This document shows positions 10,601 through 22,600 of a stretch of 41,230 bases of DNA, in pieces. The translations under genes and the position numbers were made by a program. The notes under the pieces were generated by a model that searched no databases, had not been told where the DNA came from, and worked only from the letters and a program-made list of their open reading frames with translations. Each line of letters opens with the position of its first letter. Position 1 is the first letter of the stretch. The DNA comes from Phoronis australis (lineage: Eukaryota; Phoronida; Phoronidae). Location of the stretch: assembly GCA_002633005.1 (NCBI GenBank), contig NMRA01000382.1:393026-434255 (forward strand). The letters run 5' to 3'.

Positions 10601-13600
10601 AAACCCTGTTCTATTCATGAATTGCACACTCTCAGCCATTGCCCCAACAATATAGTAACGGTTACTAGGAAACCCGCTAGGTATTTTTCTTAACTAATGA
10701 TGTCTGCGTAATCGTCAGGCTGTTCGGCCTACATGTATGTTGAGAGCAATATCACCTCGCTTAGTGTGTCTCGAAGTGCCCAAACGTCAAACCGTGCAGC
10801 ATAATGGGTGGTATTCATTGTTTTGATCGGGCAGGTTCTAAAATGGAAAGACTTAAATTTAAAATATGTACAGGCAATAAGTAGACCTATGTCACACTCA
10901 CAAAAAGTTCTGTCAGAGAGTATATTTCGTTGGTTTTGGTGCAATTGCGGCTTATAGGCCCCTATGATTTGAGAGCAAATACAACATTTTAGATTAAAAC
11001 GCCGAGGAATTTAAAATACATTTTAGGTGAACATTTGCTGAATCATTTAAACGAATTTCCACTCTTTTTTCAGTTGCCGTGCATGCCAACTGCATTACAG
11101 ACTAGGGAGTCGGGGCACTCTTAAATATCTCGACAAAAATTGGAAACCACACGTACCAAACAAGGAGCCCTACTATCCTTGCATGAGTCCTCACGAATTG
11201 ACGAATGCCTGTTTCGCCGATTGCAAGAACGCAATGTCTGCCGAAGAAATTCCAAAAGACGTCACTTCGTTAACAGCTCAAAAATTTTGCAACATCGTAA
11301 AGAGCCAAATTGCATATCCTGGTGCGACATTTCTTGTCTCATTTTCCGCCCCACACAATAGTGCTCTCGAGTTGTCAGGTCTGCCGATCTGTTGTGGGTA
11401 AGAGAACCAGAAAGAACGTACGCGAAGGCAGTGCTTGAGCTTTCTTTCACGTCATTCATGTACATGTATGCGAATGCATGCATGTAAATACTGAATCTAC
11501 AGACTCCTAAAAACATTTACATGTACATGTACCAGTGTTCTTGGGTGGGGAACTAATTTTTTACAAGAAATAGAACTTAAACGTTTCTTCTCAACCGCGG
11601 CATGAATTCAAGATAATGTACATGTACATGTACATGTAAGTGTCTACTATTCTGTGTATATTGTTGTTTACGTGGATGACAGTGTAATTTTCGTTTGCAC
11701 TTGGTGAACCCGGCGTCAATGTCGTAATTTGAAGTTTTTACTCGAAATCTCGAATTTTCACTGAAGTTTGTAGTTTGAATTTAGAGGCCTTTAATAGTGA
11801 ATTAGGATTACACACTGATTGGAATAATTCATAATAGAGTAAGCGATTATTATATGAAGTTCGTATTAAACGAGAACAGTAAACGCAAATGTATATTTGA
11901 GTTCAGCTTCGAGTAAACATGTCAGATCTCAGGCCCTGATGTACCCACGTTCTCTCAATTTGAAAACTCGCATTCACAAATATATTATCATTGAAATAAG
12001 ATAGTATTTGCTAGCATTAAAATTGCAAATTCATTTTTCGCGAGTTGAGTTATTGTCAAGATGAAATGTGTGTTAACTTCGGTAAGATACTATTTTGAGG
12101 GTTCAAGTTGAAAAAATGGATTTATGTCCATTTTTCCACAAGGCATGGCTCTCGTTGTTGACCGGGATCTAGGATGTAGTTTTTAGCATTATGATAAACC
12201 CAGCACTGTTTCTCTCAGCGTATTTTAAGAGTCCTCAATTTTCAGGTGCATATGTGATTTAGAGGCAGTTGTCAATGGACGGTCTACGAGTTTGCCGGTT
12301 CGACTCCATCAGTCGAAAGAAAGAACAACCTTCGACTGCGCTAAGCAGTCTGACCAGTGTAAGGACTACTGTCGTTCAGTGATCGCATCGGCGCTGAACG
12401 TCAATAAAGCAAAGTTCTCATCCTTTGACCAAGCATCCGGAAACAAAGTCTGCGGGGTTCTGGGTGAGCACAATTCTACCAACTCCCCGGGACATGTCGT
12501 GTATTCCAGCTACAACTACGGGAGTGGATTGAAGAAAGACTATCGAGGGGCAGTTTGTTGTGGGTATGTACATGTAGCGATTTCAAGATGGTTCGTTAAT
12601 ATGATAATTATGTAAACATTTATCGTAGTTCTGTGTATCTGTCACATCCTCGAGAGGTAAGACGGGCGGCAATACGGAAGGGAATAGTGGGTGAGACACA
12701 GCTGCAGTGAGAGAGAAGTATTAGAACCGCCAGGGATCTTAGAGGGAAATGATGGGGGTGGAAAAGTGGACGAGCGGATGCAAGACGAAAAAGGGAGATG
12801 AAAACAATTCACGTTTATTTGGGCGATGACCCAAATTGTGCACTTGTGAAAAATGTAAGTGGGCTAAACTAACTACACCTTTGGGTTTCAACTGCTAATT
12901 GACTTTTCATAGGTGCACGTGTAATCTGAAAGCCTCTATTTCTTCGGGAAAGCTGGTGGATGTTCAACTTCCCTTAAAGCAATCTTCGAAAACCAAGTTT
13001 TACATGTGTCAAAAACAAAAACATGAATGCGCCAACGACTGCAGACGAGCTATTGGTGCAATTCTCAACAAAGATAGAAAATCATTTGGAAACTTTGATG
13101 CCAACTCCAGAAGGAAAATTTGTGATCTTGTTTGGAAAAAGAATATCATTGCCGCTGGGATTTCAGTTTACTCACAATACAAGTTCGGAAAGACCACTGA
13201 ATTGGATCCATTAGGAATCGTCTGTTGCGGGTAAGATCTTGTGTTTACGTTTTAAGAAACATAATTATGTCATAATCTTGCACTATCTAATCAAAATTTT
13301 GCAAGCGCAGTAATGTTCTTAAAGTGTTATATCCGAATATTGGCATAGCTTTCATTTCGAGTTGAAAATGATGGGCTTGCCCGAAATTCACATTGTCAGA
13401 ATTAAGTGAAGCGACACTTTAAATGTGTGTGCTCAGTTTGTGAATTTGTTTATATGCCTTGATACAGGCATCAGCCAACGCTGAGACACGCAAAAAGCGA
13501 GAAAAGGTATAGATTTGTGAACGTACCGTGATCCAGACTATGTAACACTCACTACTCTTGTGGTGTCGTATTAACCTGTTCGGGTGCACGCCTTAAAAAT

Positions 13601-16600
13601 GCCAATCTGTCGATCAAACCATACATGTAAGGTATGTTTAAACCAGTCATAACAGCGTTCTGGTATTAAGAATCATTTACTACCAATACAGGCGCTACGA
13701 TAGCAACGTCATCGTGTTCTTATGTTTTGTTTGAATTGAAGTTGGTAATCAAGGTAAGTCGCCTAAAGCCGTACTTTCTGGACGACTGAAGCTAACCCGC
13801 CGTATATGTACACATGGCAAACAAACAACGGGCATGATTTGAACACAAGTCCCCTAAAACCCACACTCATCAATGAGCCTTTCATTGACTTCGATGGAAA
13901 ATGTCCATTGCTTAAGTGCTAGGCTGACTGAAGACATTACCGTGTAGCTTAAGGTGTATAGCTTCTTTGATATTTTATAATCCAACCTGTTTTACTATAG
14001 AGTATTGGGATACTATCCTAGTAAATTTTGTCCTGATTTGGTCACAAAACAGGGGCGGATCCAGGATTTTGAGTTAGGGGGGCCACGTCTGAGTAGTAGC
14101 CATGATTTTTCTCGTCAGACGTTCGAGCCCCTGAACTTCCAAATGGATCTAGGAGAATTTTAGGGGGGCATGGCCCCCTTGCCACCCCCGCCCCTCTAAA
14201 TCCGACACTGCATAAGTTCTTCTATCTCTGATTAGATCGCTATTGCCTAATCTACTTGTTCATGTACAGAATGTCTTGTGTTTAGCAATCTTGGTTGCCA
14301 GTGGTCTTAGCAATTCACCGACGGTACAGTGTACATGTATGTAGGGTTCATCACATTACCTACTTGTAGTACAGTGAATGCTGGCGGGTAAGAAGGCAAT
14401 AGCAGAGCATACTGAGGTCAAAACAACAGACCCTCCGGTGGAATAACATCCAGATGCTAGAGGGTAAAACAGGTTGACTAAAACATTGAGTGTTACGCAG
14501 TGTTTACTATATCACATAAAAATCGCCGCAGAAGTGAAAAAGCAAAGCGACATACCAATATATATACATAGGTTAGAGGTTGATGTAACCAGACAAAAAA
14601 ATTAAACACGGGTTAAAATTGTAGCTTCATATTTACCCCATTTTAGTCACTTGAGATTTGGCCACCGGTCGTTTAATTGTCGTTTTAACCGACGTTTTGC
14701 TGAGTCAGCACGCAGGTATCAGACAGTAGGATATGTTTTATCATTGGTTGGTGTAGCCTCGGCAGCCATTGTTTAGCTTTACAACAAAGTGAGAAAATGG
14801 CAGACTAACAAATGGTTTTTAGCCTTGTCACACGCCGTCACCTGGTCGGTTTAACTAGTGTGTTATTCCTACTGTATGAATAAGGACAGCAACATAAACA
14901 AGTCAGTGACAGTAGAAAGATGCATTCCGAAAAGGTGCAACCACAATTTTCCGGAGATCACATTTTTCAACACGAATTTTAAACAGTTACACACCATGGA
15001 TTTTTGCACATTTTGAATTACCGGTGGCCATAGACTAAATGTATGAGGGAAAATTTAGGTACACCCATGTTTATTTTGTGTAATTAGCTCGAAATTTTGA
15101 TTTTTCTTTCAATTTTGCCAATTTTCACATTTGCCGCCATGTGACGTCTTGGGTGGAACACAAGAGGTCTGTGACTAGTATTGAACACTGGCGGAGAGCA
15201 GGGAACTTGAAAGTGACGACGATTATGAGCAAGAATTGAACGAATACTATGAAGAAACGTACGGGAATGGTGGCCAGGATGAGGAAATGGGGTTGCACGA
15301 AAGCGAGAACAAGTTTAATGTGCTTCTGGCTGCGTACTTTTCTACTTTGAGCCTTACGAACTGGATCCTCCCGCGAGAGAAGCGGCCTCTGGCTCAGCGA
15401 GTCAACCCAGTCATCACAGACGATCCTGAATTAAGAGCTGATGTTTTGAATGATAAATATTGCCCTTTATTGAACCAGGCCTTCATCGTAACGTCTCCTG
15501 TGACTGGAGTCGAGACACGAGTCCTCAAAGTGGGCAGAACACAGAGTCGGTGGCCCCGGACCGAATCGCTTGGTCCACGATGACGTCCCACACTCTCGTT
15601 CGGCGCACGAAGCGATGCCACTTCTGCACAACTTTGGTGTCCTTTGGAACACCGAGACGTTCTCCGCCTGGCTGCTGTTGCTGCAGCCTCCGGAAACACA
15701 TCGTTTGATCCCTCTACGAACCTTCTCGACGCTAAATGTACTTTGCTTTCACTTCACTCTATACATGTACACTTTGTCTCTGATCCGAACAGTATGGCGA
15801 ACGACTTGGGTTCAACCCATGACGTTGTATGTAATTACTATTTTTTTCAATTTTTGGGTGTTTCTTTATGAGCTGTGCACTAAAGGAACTTAAATCAAGT
15901 AAGATATAATTGTAAAATTTATTTTGAGGTACAAGAGTCATGCTGTGTACACTTTAAGCACCGATTTTTCTGTAAAACAGACCATATTTACATGTACACT
16001 TCCTCCATCAGTCATGCCAGTTTGTTTGTGTAAAGCGCTGCCTATTGAGAATTCGACCAGCCAATCAGAAACGTCGGTGTAACAAAATTCCCGAGAAAAA
16101 TTAAGTGATACCCATTGAGATAAATATATCTAGAGTTGACATCACGTGGTTTTCGTTGAGCGGAGTGATCCGCCATCTTGCTGAATCGATGTCCCGAGAC
16201 AATTAGTTGGGATATCGAGATCTTGAGATACTATAATCGGGATATCGAGATTCCGTGATTATTAAAAAGAAACGTGCGACGTCATCTTTGACCACCGTAT
16301 ACAGTGCATGTACTTTCATGCAAAAGTGGAAAATTTTAAGAATAATTCCTTCCAACTTTTTGGTGGAGAGTGGATGAAGTAGAGTATCCATCAGCTGCTC
16401 AGGAATCCTATGAATCCACTTCCAAGTTATAGTCCAGCCTTAGCCAAATTTAGTAATTTTTCTGGGTTGACATCTCTGATTCCAAGTGTTTATTTTCACC
16501 AGGAAATGCCTTGCGTGTGGTGTACGGTACACTCAAAATGCCAACGATATTGTCGCAAAGGAGTACAAGTTGGACGGCCCAAATGATACTTCTCCATATT

Positions 16601-19600
16601 ATGACTGTTCACAGCGTTTAACGACCAAATGCGGAAAAGATTGTAATGCCACTCTGACAGCCGCAAGCAACAATAATTACTTTGGAAGAAACTCCGTAGA
16701 TTCCGTTTCAGCTCAAAAAGTATGTGATAACATTGGACGACCTATACCCACCCCTGGATTGCGTGTCGAAGTGACATATGACATAGGCGACAATCACCAT
16801 CACCATTTTGTGGTGCCAGGTGGAAGTGTTTGTTGTGGGTAAGCTGTATAGTTAACATTGTTACTATTGTATAACATTGCCATTTTATTACAACCCCCAA
16901 TGTGATATGGTAAAGGCCTACTCGTACATTTGTTGCTTGTTCTTTGCATGACTGAAGGCGATGGAATCGGCAAGTTATCAAATCGGTAGTTAACTCAGCC
17001 ATGCGCTATCGATCGATGATCACTCATTTTACAGGTGTTAGCCAGAACATTTTGATTGTACAAAATTCAAAGCCCGATATTGGAAGGAAAATTGTTCTAT
17101 ACATTGAGTTAAGTGGCGAAAAAATCAATGTTACTGACCGTAAAAGCAAACTTTCTGTCGACATTTCTCCCTACAATCGACGACTTGCCTGTGGCGAAAC
17201 TACGGCTGTTTACAACGGAGGAAGTTTGCTGCAACTCGGCTGTGCCCAGTATGGTTCTGTTACGCAATCGGCGTACTATGACTTGTTCCAAAGCGTGGAA
17301 AATTCGTCGAAGACGCAAATCCGGCCATCGAGCGAGTGCGTTTCAAAGCCTAACAACTGATCATTATCCGTGTGAAGACAACTTGGTTGGCCAAAAGAAA
17401 GGGTGGAATGCAACGGAGGCCACTCCCATTGACGAGCCTTTACGGTTGCGTGACAAACAAAATTTTGAATATGGAAAGGCTTTTATTTTTTGTTACGACT
17501 CAGTGGCGGATTTAGGGGGGGCAAGGGGGCCATGGCCAACCTAAAATTCTAGAAGAAACCATTTGACTAGCACATCCAGGGGTCTCGGGTGAATAAACAA
17601 TGCATAGGCCCTGAACAAACCCCGTTTATGTTTTTTTTAATCAAAAGGTACGCAAACCCAAAAATTCGACGCCCCTGCATCCCTACATTTTAGGGTGGGC
17701 GCGCATCTGCCGAAATTCTGGTTGTTCTTGTGCCCTGGCCCCCCTAACTCAAAATCCTGGATCTGCCCCTGCGACTATTCGGAAATTAATACAATCCAGG
17801 TCAAATCCTTGCCCTACAGGTCTAAAGCAAGTCGAGGTAGATCCGGTCGTTGATAAGTGGGAAAAAATACATGTAGCCGACTTGCGTACTCATTCCTAGC
17901 AGACAGGCTATCGACCGCACTACCAACATCATGTAGAACCAACTTCAACGAATGCTCCTGAACAAACCGTTCCAAAAACAACTGATATAGTGTTTGATTT
18001 TCGAAAGTTTGACTGTAATAATGAAAAGTTGTTTTACTACATGCATGGCAAGAATTTAAAGAGAAAGCCTTAGAGTGTGATCATGATCCTTGTCAGTTTA
18101 CCGACCCAAGTGGTGACCGAGGTATCGACTGTAAGCAGACTCTGTTGCTTGTCATTTAGACAGCCGATCGCCTACATGTACTTGTAGCGGATCTGACACA
18201 AAAAATTCGGGACGTGCTCTGAAGTTCAATGGTCTGCAGGAGTTTTGATTTTGGTGGCGAAAATTGTGAAGTTTATTTAACTTACAATAGGTTGTAATAT
18301 ATCTCCATTATTCACACTTTGAAATTCCGTATACTGGCAACTGAGGCACTTGCAACGGATTGTTCCACAAAATCCTCGACCCCTACACCCACCACCCTCT
18401 TGACCCACAACCCCCTCGATCCACGAGGTGTAACAATGAAAGTATCTTTGCCCTTTTTACATTTCATAATCATATTTCGTCGCTGAATGACCTTCCCATA
18501 AGACTCAAGTCTAGTAATTAAAACTGAAAGTGTAGAAAGAACATGATCTGAAAAAGCGAATTGTGAACGTACTGTCGTTGTCACGGAAAGTCCCACGAAC
18601 GGCTACCAATATCCCTGTTCAAGTAAACTTAGGGAGAGAATAAGTTAACGTGACTGGACAAAATTTCACTTCTGATTACATGTATTTGCTTTATGTTGTA
18701 TTTTCGTTTACAATATACTCCATGTCAGGTTGAGATTCTAGTTTAGTTAACAGTTTGTTGTTCAAATTGTCCTTTACTGAAGAAATTGCATATTCGTTGG
18801 TTCCTCGCACTCTCCCAAAAAACTTGAAGTTTTAGTTCAATGAAGAGCAGACGAGACGATTACACATTGCTGGATACTACATTTGTAATGTTAATGCTTG
18901 TAAGTTTTTATTTGATTTGGTCACGTGTTTTTTTTTTCTTTTTTGGTTTCCAAACTTGTCGAATCGATTCTCTTAATCGCAGAAAAAAACTAGTGGGAAA
19001 ATCCAGTCGAACTCATGGCCGAACTTGTTGTCCACATTGCCAGGGCTTGTTGTATGTTCAGATCGAGTCGAGCCTACGTAGACTGGGTCGAGCTATTCGG
19101 TCGTGGGTCATGCGAACACCAGGGGGTGGACTCAGGGGCTCCCCATTTGGCGAATTGGGCAAAAAGGTCCGCTCAGAGAAACATAAAGTCCGCGAAAACG
19201 AGACCAAAGTACATTAAAAAGATATGAATTCGGCGAATGCATAATTCATAGATCTGCACGTACCCTGTTTTTTTTAGTAAAAGGTCCACGTTCTCAAAAT
19301 GTTTACGAATAAGACGCAGGGGACGGACCAAAGAAAGAATACTTGGGGAATATGTGTTGTGCGGATAAATCTGTAGTGGAGAAATCTGGTTCAAAAATGA
19401 TGTACGTTCAGAGCTATGAATTGTGCATTATCCAATATGTGGGTCCGTTCGAGCCACCCTCCCCCCATCCCTGGGCGCGCACATGCTGCTACGAAGCCGA
19501 TGAACTCCGGACGCGTTTTGCTAAAACTTCAAACTTGTTGAAATTTTACAGATCGCTTATAGACAGCTAAGGCTGCCGTAAGTTTTGGCGTCTTTAAGTA

Positions 19601-22600
19601 ACGAATTTTCAACGAAACAAGAACCAGGAAACCGACATGAAATTCCTGAAGGCAAGGTACCACCTGATTATGGCCTTTATTTGGAAAATTTCTGAATCAA
19701 GTACGATCCCACTTGCCTTCGGAGGCAGAATTGTAGTTCGTAGTTTCATAGTTCTAGGGCGTTCGAGAGACAACGCGTGATTTTACACTAGATACATGTG
19801 CACTTGATCGAAAGTGAAATGAAATTTCCGAATACAAAAGTAACCGATGAAGAAATGCAGTCAAAGGTACCTAGACATGTAGTGGGAGTGTCCATCAGGA
19901 GTCCCATGTAAGAAAGCATGGCGTTTCACCGTTCAGTTGTAGCAACTGTCAGAAAGTGTTTCTGCAATGCTAATTTTGTGGTTGTAAAGAATCGCTCTAA
20001 ATTCATCTACATGTACACATGTTCGTGCTTGATTGCAGATGCAACTGTAATTTAAAAGCAAAGACTGTAACTGGTGACATTGTGAAGGTACCAATTACTC
20101 TTTTCCAATCTGCGAGAAACAAGTACTACAATTGCCAAGCTCAGGAAGAGGAATGTCGGAAAGATTGTAGGATCGTTATTGGAAAGGCACTCAGTGCTGA
20201 TAAAGGGCCATTTACTGTATTTGACAACCACTCTGGAGATACGGTTTGCCAAAATATTGACCAAAATATGCTTTTTAACGAAACAGGAATTCCATTATAC
20301 TCAGAATATCAATTCGGAGCCATCGATGGCCTGGACTATCTGGGAAGTGTATGTTGCAGGTAAGATCTCAATGCAAGACGTGTGATTTGTCCAAATGATC
20401 GTTACACAAGGCATCCTGGTGATTGAAACCGGAGGGATGTAATGTGATTGTACTTCCAGTTCCGCAAGCAAAACATGTCTCAAATCATCGTCCACACAAA
20501 TCGTTTTCCTACCGTTTTGAAAAAATAATAAAAAGTGAGCACAGACACATACCTGTACTGCATGTCCAAATGGTTGCCGGCATCTAATTACTATACCTTG
20601 TCAAACGTGTGCTCGTTTTACTTGTCTAGACACGGCTCAGGAGTGCTTAGAACGCGTTTAGAAAGTAGGACTTTCTATCACCTGAGATCCCAATTATTCT
20701 GTTTTGAAGGGGCAAACTGAAACAACAGACCTGCTGGACCTTATTTAAAATATCCGTTTCTGTCTAATGGCTATTGCTTCTATCAGAAAATATAAGATTC
20801 GCCACGTACATGTACATTAGCAGCCTGCTACATTCGATCAGAAAAGAACTCGATCTAATTAATACGCCGGTGTTCACATAAGAGAAAAAGTCATTTTTAT
20901 GCAAAATTCCTTCTGAACTTGGGAGTTTCATTGCGTACTTTTGCAAGATGGATAGTCAAGCCACGTTAATTTCAATTTCGTTACAGCTGTAGCTTAATTG
21001 CTTTGTTGGATAAGTTGTTAAGATACAATAATTTGAAATAACGGATACCCGGTAATTTATTATCATCACCACTGTACTCAACACTACGCCCAGGTGCAGG
21101 CACATGTGATTTAAGATTGATCCTAATTTAGAATTCTTTACATATAATCAACTGTCAAACCAGAATTTTATTAGAAAATCAATATCATTTATTTTTACTT
21201 AACACTCACCAATCAAAGGTTCCATTATTATACCTGACATCGCATAAAACTAAATGAGATATCCTAGCAGTTATCTCTGGTAAACATCCACCAAAACTAA
21301 ATCTACTATTGAGTTCCTCCTCATACTTTTAATTAAAAATAACTATCACTACCCTTTTTATATTCCTTTTGTGGAAAAATGTCGAAAACCTAAATTCGTC
21401 ACTCGTTTAATATAAACATTAAAACCGACCAGTTATTTTTAATTTGAATGTGTTTTTATATTTTGACGTGCAGCTGTAGGTGGCGATGTGATTTTAGCGC
21501 TAGTTTAGCCTATTTCGCTCGTGTAACCGGGTCCTGAAGTTATTGAAAACTATTCCCTGATGCTTCAGCTGTGCGCTTATGTTCAATTGTTTGTGAGTGG
21601 GGGAAATCCTGTTGGTCTTTTGTTGGTCATTGAACACAAAGGCCAATCCCGTAAGAAAATTAAATGCCTAAACATTCAATCAGTAAATTTTCCCTGAGTT
21701 TTTGAAATTGGTGAAACTTTTATTTTGATCAGTCTTATTTGACTTTAAAATTCGAGATGATTTCACAGTTTTGTATCGGTCTAGTTTTAATTGACATAAT
21801 GAACTTCAGCAAAAATAGATGGCCATATGAGTTTCGACCACGATTTTTCTGGGGACATCGATAAAATTCTCGAAGATTACAGTTAGATATTGCATGGTTG
21901 ACTCGCGGATTTGTAAAAATTTTGTAGCCAAATAAATGATCGTGATTCTTGCCTATGTATTAAAGTGAAAGTTCAATTTAACTTCAATTCAAGGTGTATC
22001 ATTCTCCAAACTCAGGCTAAGAAACTATAAATTGGACTCTAGCACAAAACTGATCCTACATTCCCGTTCATTGAACAAATAATAGTCTTTGTTTCAATTT
22101 ATGAGCACAAAAATATCCCTTAGGTAAAAATGAGTACAAAAGTAATTTTAATTTAAAAATTGGTTTTAATCGTGCAATCCGGAATTTGATTTAGAATACT
22201 TCATAATGTAAAGGGGTCTTGTCATTACTTACAGAAGAAAAGATTTTTGTTTTTTCTTTAAGTTATTCCTCGAGACAGTGCTCGGCGAATATAATGACAC
22301 CACGTGACATCAGTCAAATTGTAGAGCCTGGTCTCAGGGAATAGCGAACTGTCAATGCTTAGGGAACCCACAGTCAACTATTGTGACTAACAATACTTTG
22401 AGACCAATGTCAAAATCATCAGTTGTTTGTTTTTGTGGGACAAATCTTGTTTATAAACGCTTTAAGCACCTGTCACGTAGAGTTAAAAATGCCGGTTACT
22501 ATTAGAATGAGTGTTCATACATGTAGCTGGGGCCGATATATTATAGAAAATAAAGAAGTTTCCTATTGGCAACCTGTTGCGTTTGACAACCACCAATGTA

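Larger units (their letters stand above)
13231..16502 (+). other. Intron 5 (hosts a hAT-like element and a THAP relic)
   Basis: 3.3 kb phase 2 intron, acceptor TTTTCACCAG. Besides the two mobile-element features listed separately, it contains a small direct repeat of GGGATATCGAGAT at about 16209 and 16239. No additional domain exon was found. Confidence 0.6.
16839..20038 (+). other. Intron 6 (hosts repeats and a possible alternative last exon)
   Basis: 3.2 kb phase 2 intron, acceptor TTGATTGCAG. It contains an open segment at 17042-17360, a 271 bp hAT-like element and a second copy of the palindromic element. The plus-strand frame at 18840-19217 and the minus frame at 18312-18596 have no recognisable features. 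Confidence 0.55.
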
